Below are positions 1 to 6,523 of a stretch of DNA of 27,501 bases, in pieces. Origin of the DNA: a virus; IMG/VR virus record IMGVR_UViG_3300020731_000070, positions 1 through 27,501 of that record, one strand, 5' to 3'. The notes beneath the pieces are model-generated. The model was not told where the DNA came from and ran no database searches. It saw nothing but the letters and a program-made list of their open reading frames with translations. Position numbers and translations under genes: made by a program. Within the stretch, counting starts at the first letter, position 1. Each line of letters opens with the position of its first letter.

Positions 1-183
1 ATTCAAACTATTGTAATAAGGTTGATAATACCTTAACACATCAGTCATAATATAAATCAACTCTAACCTATCCGTTTCATCTACCCAATTATAATACTTT
101 TCTATCTCATACTCATCAGCTCCTAGGAACAATGAAATATCAGAGTATTGAAGTATGGAGGTTATTTGGTCGTTAGTATGCAT
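1..183 (-). CDS. Partial hypothetical protein, 3' end outside window
   Basis: An open frame starts with ATG at 183 and runs off the left edge without a stop (61 codons seen). The start overlaps the stop of the preceding gene as TAATG, a usual sign of translational coupling. The visible part is acidic and rich in Tyr and aromatic residues (for example EYEIEKYYNWVDETDR), with no signal peptide or membrane segment. I do not recognise the family. Its position after a tail-associated gene suggests a tail or tail-assembly role, but this is only inference from context. Confidence 0.6.
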   Translation of the reverse strand, partial: MHTNDQITSILQYSDISLFLGADEYEIEKYYNWVDETDRLELIYIMTDVLRYYQPYYNSLN

Positions 184-725
184 TAGAATCTAATACTTGA
201 TTGTGAGATAATAGTAGCTGCTCTTGATAGGGCTGCCTGAGAGGAAAATTGGTCTCCATAACTTCCTGCATTCACTGCTGTAACCTTTTCTCTTTGTAGC
301 TGAACTAAACTATCCTTAAACACAGGGTCAGATAATCTTATAGGATTACTTGCCAAAATCTGCGCAGCATTATAAATAGCCTGATTAGTAAAACCAACCA
401 TGGTAACCACATTAGTAGAGCTATATACCGAACCTGTAACAGGACTTGTCTTATTTAAACTCAACTGAATACTTAAGGCTAAGTCGGCAGTAAAACCTGT
501 GATAGTAATAGTATCAGCACCACCAATAGGGAAGTCTACATAACCTGAGGTGTTGCCGGCAGGGAAAACCAATGGCGTACCATCTACATAATAAATATAT
601 AATCTTCTCCAATTAAAACCACTTTTAGGCTCACTAGAAGCGGTATAGTTAGAAGTATCTGTAATCGTTAAGGATGTTCCATTAGCTGATTGCTGTACAG
701 TATATGAAGCTACAAAAGTACCCAT
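183..725 (-). CDS. Beta-rich probable tail or fibre-associated protein (180 aa)
   Basis: The first about 100 residues are rich in Thr, Ser, Val and Ile in alternating patterns (SLTITDTSNY near residue 18, DTITITGFTADLALSIQLSL near residue 71), as expected for an all-beta, immunoglobulin-like or fibre-type domain. The last about 70 residues look helical (AIYNAAQILA, VQLQREKVTAVNAG). There is no signal peptide. It has its own upstream TATATTTG box 14 nt before the start and follows the structured intergenic region, so it probably begins a new transcription unit. Similar small beta proteins occur near tail genes in phages of Bacteroidota, but the exact role is unknown. An adhesin or head/tail decoration protein is a reasonable guess. 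Confidence 0.7.
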   Translation of the reverse strand: MGTFVASYTVQQSANGTSLTITDTSNYTASSEPKSGFNWRRLYIYYVDGTPLVFPAGNTSGYVDFPIGGADTITITGFTADLALSIQLSLNKTSPVTGSVYSSTNVVTMVGFTNQAIYNAAQILASNPIRLSDPVFKDSLVQLQREKVTAVNAGSYGDQFSSQAALSRAATIISQSSIRF

Positions 726-736
726 AGAAATATTTT

Positions 737-747
737 ACACAAATATA
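737..747 (-). promoter_or_regulatory. Bacteroidota -7 box TATATTTG for the 180-aa gene
   Basis: The minus strand reads TATATTTGTGT here, matching TAnnTTTG. It ends 14 nt before the ATG, giving a leader of only about 9 nt. A good TTG at -33 is not present at the 19-nt spacing, so promoter strength is uncertain. The surrounding 19 bp (729-747) are identical to 17192-17210, upstream of the 229-residue adaptor gene. Confidence 0.5.
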
Positions 748-752
748 CTAAA

Positions 753-1083
753 ATAATCGGTTAGGTACATATCAGGTTTTATATCCAAGGAAAAGTATTC
801 ACTGGATTTTCAACTACTTTATTTACAACTTGTAGTATCATAGCCTTTCAATGCGCCCCATATCCTAAGGGTATATCAGTTTAATACTTAGTTTCCTTGT
901 CGGCAGTCGTCAACCTGTAAGACGTTGCTACCACTTTTACTGATATATATGTCTCCACTTATTTAAAAGGTCGGCTATTCAGCTCCCGAAAATATAAGTG
1001 TTAAGCACCAAAGACAGCAAACTTTCATTTAGAAGGCAGTTGTGCCTTAATAGGGAAAAACGTGTTAAAACCTAACCGATTAT
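753..1083 (-). ncRNA. Putative large structured RNA, about 331 nt, closed by a 13-bp helix
   Basis: No ORF of note lies in 726-1249. The two ends of this segment are perfect complements: ATAATCGGTTAGG at 753-765 and CCTAACCGATTAT at 1071-1083. Nested helices are visible inside: 1033-1038 with 1043-1048 (6 bp, 4-nt loop), 956-962 with 994-1000 (7 bp), 872-880 with 939-947 (9 bp), 908-911 with 921-924 (4 bp), 813-817 with 832-836 (5 bp) and 783-787 with 803-807 (5 bp). The stretch 865-869 can pair with 887-891 across one strand of the 9-bp helix, which would make a pseudoknot. I assign the minus strand because a terminator just upstream ends the previous unit and all genes run this way; the helices themselves do not prove the strand. 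It does not match tmRNA, RNase P or group I intron signatures that I know. Confidence 0.5.
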
Positions 1084-1088
1084 GGGAA

Positions 1089-1121
1089 ATAAAAAACCCA
1101 CCAAATGAGAGTTGATGGGTT
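1089..1121 (-). terminator. Intrinsic terminator after the ejection-protein block
   Basis: On the minus strand AACCCA (1121-1116) pairs with TGGGTT (1100-1095). After one mismatch CAA/TTG adds 3 bp (1114-1112 with 1104-1102), leaving a 7-nt loop CTCTCAT. A T-rich tract follows (T6 opposite 1096-1091). It lies 130 bp past the stop of the 1263-residue gene. Its loop is exactly complementary to the loop of an upstream hairpin at 1185-1213. Confidence 0.75.
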
Positions 1122-1213
1122 GATTAAAACACTTCCATTGGAAGCAGAACAATAATACTGAGACTATTGCGGGGATTATTCAACCCGATAACGTACTCTC
1201 ATTACCTTATCGG
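1095..1213 (-). ncRNA. Three-hairpin 3' element with complementary loops
   Basis: In transcript order, hairpin 1 (1213-1185) has a 7-bp stem CCGATAA/TTATCGG, a mismatch, then GTA/TAC and a 7-nt loop ATGAGAG. Hairpin 2 (1168-1154) has stem AATA/TATT and a 7-nt loop GTCTCAG. Hairpin 3 is the terminator with 7-nt loop CTCTCAT. Loop 1 is fully complementary to loop 3 (7 bp) and also to TCTCA of loop 2 (5 bp). A small 5-bp hairpin CTTCC/GGAAG lies between hairpins 2 and 3 (about 1131-1143). The design suggests a kissing-loop fold or a switch affecting termination or 3'-end stability. Function is inference. Confidence 0.5.
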
Positions 1214-1249
1214 ATTTGCAATACAAAATTAGTAATTATTTTTAAATTA

Positions 1250-4200
1250 TCAAAACTTGTTTTTACTTATTTTATTTTTTTTATTGTCTTCTTCTAAGGC
1301 TGTATTAACTACTCTTTCAGCTAAATTTTGCATAGGGATGGCATATCCATTAAGCATTAACACAAACTGTAAGGTAGAAATACTTGTTTTTAAGGCTAAA
1401 TAAGTATCCTTTTCTTTATCTGGAACTTCATTAGGAGATTTAGTTAAAAGCTTACCAGCAGCTTCCATACCACCAGCAAGGTCAACTATACTAGAACTAA
1501 CCTCAGACAAGGCAGCAACATTCTGTAATAACAAATGGTCTATTTCTTTTTGAGAAGTAACCTTACTTACAGCCGCTCCTCTCTTTGTTTCTAACTTAGG
1601 AATCTTATGATAAGTAATATTATTCATGATATTTTCAGACCAATCCATTATCTGAGCATTCTCCTTCGGAGTAAGCACCTTATCAGCCCAATTTGAATTA
1701 GCGGCATAGTAAGCTGATGTAGCTAATCCATCTGCCATTGCTCTACCTAATGAACCATATTGGCTAAAGGCAAGCTGACCCATGTTAGCTATTAATTCTT
1801 GAGCTGCTCCTTGTTTGTCAAACTTAGACATTAATTGGTCCTTATAGTAATCAGCTGAACTGTCATCCTTACCTACTGATTTAGCAATAGCTAATTGTTG
1901 TAAATAACTTGTTACGTTGTTTAAATATCCCATCATAGTGATACCAGCCATAATACCTAATGGCTTAGATAATTCGCTTACTGCTCCAACATCACCTTTA
2001 GCTGCTCTATCTTTAAAATCTTTCATACCTTTTATGAATGATTCATACTCTCTATTAGTATAACCTCCAACGAATCCAACAATTTTACCAATCGTACCAG
2101 AAGCTTCTATTTGTCCAAAAGGGACTGCTACAGTTCTTCTTCTTGCTCCAGTAGTAGTAGCACCTATGATTTCTTCTGTTTCTTGGTCAGCAATTGAACC
2201 AGCATCATTTAATGCTTTCTTAAATTTATTTCTATAAGAAGCATCGCTGATAAATTTATTACCATCGAAATTCTCTCCAGTAATTTCCTTGAATGAATCT
2301 CTAAACGTAGGCATCCAAATCATGTTATTAAAATGAGCCTCGGTAAATCCACTCAACCATTTTGCACCTTCTTGTAACCATCCATGTCCAGTAGTTACTT
2401 TACCAGTATCAATATCAAAGTTTGCATTAATATTCTCCTTGATTCTTATTGGACTTTTTGTAAACTCTTTAACTGCATCTGATATTTTATTTCCTTTAAA
2501 TACCTCAGCATAACCCTGGAATCCAGTTTTACCTCTTATAGGATATGTTACAAATCCAACAGCCGCTTCCTTGAATGCTCTAATTGGGTCAAAGAATATT
2601 TTAACAGAAGTAGCTGATAATAGCTTATCTACAAACTTCTGTCCAGCATCAGACTTAACACCTTGTAATTGAGATTTTAATCTTTCACCAAGCTCTTGTT
2701 CTGTAGCTATTAAAACATCTTTATTTTCAGGTCTTAATAGCTCTAGGTTTGTATTAATAACTTTTCTTGCCTGACTAAGCATCTTTGTTAAATGATAATC
2801 CTCAAATGTATTCTTAGCAGCGGTATTCATTAGGTAACCAAAATCTGTCATAGGTAAATCAGACTTCATTACATCCTTTATAATACGTTCTTTACCAAAT
2901 GGACTAGCTATTCTAAGAGGAGTCTTACCAACCTCAGATGCTGCTGTTGGAATTACCTTGTCCTTATAATACATTCTAGGCATATAAAAAGGAACCTTCT
3001 CAAGACTCTTACCTCTCAAGCTATTAGCATACTCTTGTTTATCTGTTACATTATTTTCAAATAAATTTGTAACAGCATCTAATGCAGCTCTTTGTTCTTT
3101 GGTTAAATATTTATCTCCTCCGTTTATAAAATCGTTATACACATCCTCTAAGTCAACCATTCCATCAGCACCTTTTGGTATTGATTCGTAAGCATCTTTC
3201 ATTCTTGTTTCAGTATCCTTATATCCTAATAATTTCTTAAAGTTAGATACCTTATCTGGGATGCTTCTTGTTTTATCTTTATTATTTAATTTCAAGCCAA
3301 ACTCATCTACAGTACCTACATCTTTAATGTTCTTATATCTCTCATCAAACTTTTTAGAATACTCTTGAAGATAATGTACAATCATACCCATTTTATGGGA
3401 GTCCTGGTTCTCTATTTTGTTTGCCTTGAATATATCAGCAACTGCCTTACCAAAATCCTTTGAATCTTTTGTGTAATCAGCAAGACCTTTATTGAAAGGA
3501 GATATAAGTTTTAACCAAAAATCATTACCTAATTTATTTGCTTTTATTCCTAACTTACTAGCCCAATATGTAATGTCTGTTTTAGCTAATTTTTTAGCTG
3601 CTGCAGATACTGTAGTTTCTTTTAAACCACTTAATTCATCAGCTATACCAGTTGAGTTTTTAGCCTCAAGAGATGTAACAACATCATGAAATTTAGCGAC
3701 ATCTATATAGCCATCATTAGCAACCCCCATAGCCTCATTTAATACATATAAATCTTCTATTGATAAAGATTTTAAATCCTCATCTGATAAACTATTTATT
3801 TGGTCAATAAGTTCTTTTTGCTCTGGCGTTACTTCGTAATCTGGTTCTATCTTGTTGCCTCTTATATCATTGATGAAATCATCTTTTATCTTAGATATTT
3901 GGTCCTTATATTTTTCTTCAAACTTAGATTGCTCAAAAGCAACACTACTTGCTATGTCATCATATTCCTCTTGAGTTATATCCTCATTTTCTAATAGCTG
4001 ATTAAGTCTTCTTTTAAGCTTGTTTGTATCACCTATTATTTTTACATAATCCTCTATTGTTTCAACCTTGTTATTATGTATGTCATTTAATAAATCTAAT
4101 GCTTGTTCTGATGTTTTTACATTATCAAAAACCTTATCCTCTTTTGATTCAGCTTTTATTCTTTCAATGTCAGCAGACATTTCAACCATTAATCTAGGAT

Positions 4201-5041
4201 TAGGAACCTTACCAGTTAATAAGTCTAATGCTTGCTTATACTTAGTAAGCATATCTAATGGTAGGTCTTCTGGATTAATGCTTGTAAATGATTTTATTTG
4301 AGCACTTAATGGAGACTTATTTCCTTTAGCTGATTTTTGCATTTTTTTAATGTCAGACATCTCATTTGCATAATCAGCTCTTTCTACAACCTTATCTACA
4401 TAGTCAGAAAATCTTTTGAATGCAGCCTCACTTGTCCCAACCTTAGCAGCCTTTCTAGCTATTGTTTGAGCTTGTATATTATCAATCTTCCCTTTATCTG
4501 TTAGTTCAGCAAGATATTCAGATACCCTAGCAGCAAATTCTTTTTGATAGCTTTTCTCTTCTGCTCTACCTTCTTTTCTGCCAGCCTTCTTACCTTCTAT
4601 TTCTCCTGCTAATTTACCCTCAGCTTCTTTAAATCTTCCTTCGTATTCTAACTCTTTAATTCTATCCTTATATTCAGCCTCGCTAATTTTATTCTCCTCA
4701 AGTTGTTTTTTAAGCTTGCTGATTTCTTTAGCCATATCTCTTCCTTGAGACATTTGACCAGCAAGTAATCCTTCTTGAAAACCTCTTTTAATATTCTTTT
4801 TGAAATCGTTAAATACCTTTTTTAATCCTTTCTTAACTATGTTTTTTTCTTTTGGAAATAAAATATCAAAAGCCTGTTCTGGAGTAGGAATTAATCCTTT
4901 GCTTTCAGGTTTATTTGCATGTTCATCAAATGCAACAAAAGCCCATGTCTCAACGTCATTGTCGCTAAGATTAGGTTTCTTTTCTTTAATACCTTCTTTT
5001 AATTTTTCCCACTCTGGGCCAAAAGGACATAATTCTGCCAT
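1250..5041 (-). CDS. Large internal virion / ejection-type protein (1263 aa)
   Basis: This soluble, mostly helical, Lys/Glu-rich protein is the largest of the four following the nozzle gene. Residues about 90-170 form a charged coiled coil with repeated short Glu/Lys motifs (KLKKQLEENK, RIKELEYEG). A segment near 195-235 (QTIARKAAKVGTSEAAFKRF) resembles a helical module found in large polyvalent phage proteins. The C-terminal half has Gly/Ala-rich stretches with weakly hydrophobic segments (GIMAGITMMGYLNN) typical of proteins that cross the host envelope during DNA ejection. Position, size and composition resemble T7 gp16-like internal proteins, but I see no lytic transglycosylase or protease motif. 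Its start is 1 nt from the stop of the 50-residue gene upstream. Confidence 0.65.
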   Translation of the reverse strand: MAELCPFGPEWEKLKEGIKEKKPNLSDNDVETWAFVAFDEHANKPESKGLIPTPEQAFDILFPKEKNIVKKGLKKVFNDFKKNIKRGFQEGLLAGQMSQGRDMAKEISKLKKQLEENKISEAEYKDRIKELEYEGRFKEAEGKLAGEIEGKKAGRKEGRAEEKSYQKEFAARVSEYLAELTDKGKIDNIQAQTIARKAAKVGTSEAAFKRFSDYVDKVVERADYANEMSDIKKMQKSAKGNKSPLSAQIKSFTSINPEDLPLDMLTKYKQALDLLTGKVPNPRLMVEMSADIERIKAESKEDKVFDNVKTSEQALDLLNDIHNNKVETIEDYVKIIGDTNKLKRRLNQLLENEDITQEEYDDIASSVAFEQSKFEEKYKDQISKIKDDFINDIRGNKIEPDYEVTPEQKELIDQINSLSDEDLKSLSIEDLYVLNEAMGVANDGYIDVAKFHDVVTSLEAKNSTGIADELSGLKETTVSAAAKKLAKTDITYWASKLGIKANKLGNDFWLKLISPFNKGLADYTKDSKDFGKAVADIFKANKIENQDSHKMGMIVHYLQEYSKKFDERYKNIKDVGTVDEFGLKLNNKDKTRSIPDKVSNFKKLLGYKDTETRMKDAYESIPKGADGMVDLEDVYNDFINGGDKYLTKEQRAALDAVTNLFENNVTDKQEYANSLRGKSLEKVPFYMPRMYYKDKVIPTAASEVGKTPLRIASPFGKERIIKDVMKSDLPMTDFGYLMNTAAKNTFEDYHLTKMLSQARKVINTNLELLRPENKDVLIATEQELGERLKSQLQGVKSDAGQKFVDKLLSATSVKIFFDPIRAFKEAAVGFVTYPIRGKTGFQGYAEVFKGNKISDAVKEFTKSPIRIKENINANFDIDTGKVTTGHGWLQEGAKWLSGFTEAHFNNMIWMPTFRDSFKEITGENFDGNKFISDASYRNKFKKALNDAGSIADQETEEIIGATTTGARRRTVAVPFGQIEASGTIGKIVGFVGGYTNREYESFIKGMKDFKDRAAKGDVGAVSELSKPLGIMAGITMMGYLNNVTSYLQQLAIAKSVGKDDSSADYYKDQLMSKFDKQGAAQELIANMGQLAFSQYGSLGRAMADGLATSAYYAANSNWADKVLTPKENAQIMDWSENIMNNITYHKIPKLETKRGAAVSKVTSQKEIDHLLLQNVAALSEVSSSIVDLAGGMEAAGKLLTKSPNEVPDKEKDTYLALKTSISTLQFVLMLNGYAIPMQNLAERVVNTALEEDNKKNKISKNKF

Positions 5042-5042
5042 A

Positions 5043-5195
5043 TTATTTTTTCTTTTTAGCAGCTGATATTGCTATAGCCACTATTTGTTTTTGACTTCTT
5101 GGTTTAGTTCCCTTGTGAGCTAACTCATGAATATTAGAGCTGATAGCTTTTTGAACAGACTCTTTACTTTTTCCTTTAGCAGATTTGAGTGGCAT
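5043..5195 (-). CDS. Small basic protein, DUF6496-like (50 aa)
   Basis: This short frame reads MPLKSAKGKSKESVQKAISS at its start, then SSNIHEL, KQIVAIAISAAKKKK and a stop. The pattern of a Lys/Ser start, a 'SSNI.EL' segment and an 'AIAIA..A.KK' tail is one I associate with the DUF6496 family of tiny phage proteins. It sits between the ATP-grasp gene and the 1263-residue gene with gaps of 1 nt on each side, so it is clearly in the operon. It is strongly basic. Its function is unknown; nucleic-acid binding or packaging into the head would fit the charge. Confidence 0.7.
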   Translation of the reverse strand: MPLKSAKGKSKESVQKAISSNIHELAHKGTKPRSQKQIVAIAISAAKKKK

Positions 5196-5196
5196 A

Positions 5197-6498
5197 TTAC
5201 TTTTTTTTAGATAATTTAATCATTGTGTTAAACGCCTCGATAGCCTCATCAGCACCTTCTGTTTTGATATTCAAATCATATCCTTCAATCAACTCAGCCA
5301 TCTTCTCAATCTTTCTCTTACATTCCTCATGGCTCTTACCTACAGCAACTAAACTACCAATAGTAGAAGAGTCACCTAAACGTAATACATGGTATGTTCC
5401 GTCAATCTTAATTGGATTAATCAACTTAACCCACTGACGAATACTCTCTGGGAAGTAAACTGTTTGGTGATTACCACTATGCCATCCTGAGCTGATTAAT
5501 ATTTCCATTCCATAAGGGTTATCTGTTTCAGGGTCTACCAACTCTCCATTAGCTCCCTTCCAAATAATGTCCCCTAAATTCTTATATATCTCTTGATATA
5601 ACGCATTTGGAGGCAATCCTAGACGCATACAAGGGTCAATAAAGTAATGTTTACCATCTTTGGTAGTTCTTACTTCTGTAGAGAAAAAACCATTGTGGTC
5701 ATACTTCTTTAATAGTATTCCGAATTTCTCATTTACAGCCTTATTACCGACACTTAAATCTTTATCATCTATTAACTTACCTGCGTAAGAAACGTCCTTA
5801 ATTTCGCATCCTGTGAACATCTTAGAAGGCAATACACCATCAATAGCATATGCATCTATACCTTCCTCAACCTCAGCAGGAATAGAATCAACCACCACAA
5901 ACTCACAAATAGTTTTTAATGGCCCAAGTGTTGACTCAAGGTTATCCAATAAAGGCTCGGATAACTTGTAATTAATATGATGAAATGTTTCAAATGTCTT
6001 TCTATATTTAGAAATTTTAACATATTTATCTTTGTTCTTTTTAAGGTGCTCTCTTAATGCAGGAAGACCTACAACCTTAACTGTCGGTGCTACATCCATA
6101 CCAAGTTTCTTCATCTCAACTGCAGTCTCGTATCTGTTCAATTCAAGACGCTCAGCCTTACCTGAACCAAAACAAGGAATACCTGAAGCCTCTAATAACT
6201 CTAATAAGTCACCATCGTAAATATCTGGGGTAAAGAAACAATCAATCTTATCCATTACCTCAAATAGATTCTCAATACGTTCAATGTTTTTACCATCAAA
6301 TGTATTTAGTTTCTTCCCATTCTTCCATTCAGTTCCTATAACGGCTTCTGCCATACCAGGGTAGGCATCTTTCCATTCTGTATAATAATATACTTTCTTG
6401 AAGTAATCAGCTAGTTTTAAACAGAACTCAAAAAAAAGTCCATTGTCTACACACAATATTACCTTGTCTTTGGCGTTTCCTAAAGTTATTTTTTCCAT
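5197..6498 (-). CDS. ATP-grasp ligase, PurD-like (433 aa)
   Basis: The fold order matches glycinamide ribonucleotide synthetase (PurD). An N-terminal Rossmann-like part has IDCFFTPDIYDGDLLELLEA (86-105), GIPCFGSGKAERLELNR (106-122, like the 'fGP...lE.SK' of PurD) and a linker to the ATP-grasp domain (MDVAPTVKVV, 134-143). Lys161 is a candidate ATP-binding lysine and Glu199 a hinge residue. NGFFSTEVR (269-277) followed by YFIDPCMRLGLPP (285-297) corresponds to the metal-binding segment, although the usual E-x-N is read here as D-P-C. The C-terminal part (GSLVAVGKSHEECKRKIEKM) matches the last PurD domain. The length is that of PurD. The gene lies inside the virion operon, so a role in purine synthesis is not obvious; ATP-dependent ligation to a virion component or a small metabolite is possible. 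I am sure of ATP-grasp, not of the substrate. Confidence 0.75.
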   Translation of the reverse strand: MEKITLGNAKDKVILCVDNGLFFEFCLKLADYFKKVYYYTEWKDAYPGMAEAVIGTEWKNGKKLNTFDGKNIERIENLFEVMDKIDCFFTPDIYDGDLLELLEASGIPCFGSGKAERLELNRYETAVEMKKLGMDVAPTVKVVGLPALREHLKKNKDKYVKISKYRKTFETFHHINYKLSEPLLDNLESTLGPLKTICEFVVVDSIPAEVEEGIDAYAIDGVLPSKMFTGCEIKDVSYAGKLIDDKDLSVGNKAVNEKFGILLKKYDHNGFFSTEVRTTKDGKHYFIDPCMRLGLPPNALYQEIYKNLGDIIWKGANGELVDPETDNPYGMEILISSGWHSGNHQTVYFPESIRQWVKLINPIKIDGTYHVLRLGDSSTIGSLVAVGKSHEECKRKIEKMAELIEGYDLNIKTEGADEAIEAFNTMIKLSKKK

Positions 6499-6523
6499 GT
6501 GCTAAAGTTACTATTTTTTCTTT

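Noticed and set aside
753-1083. Reading the 13-bp inverted repeat as ends of a small mobile element (MITE)
   Set aside because: No target-site duplication is visible at the ends and several internal helices are better explained by a structured RNA.
753-1083. Group I intron
   Set aside because: No typical P/Q/R/S core sequences, no helix in the P8 place and no interrupted gene on either side.
3492-5066. Several plus-strand ORFs opposite the 1263-residue gene (and similar ones elsewhere)
   Set aside because: They lie opposite long, well-formed minus-strand genes, have no family-like features and no start context; they are shadows.
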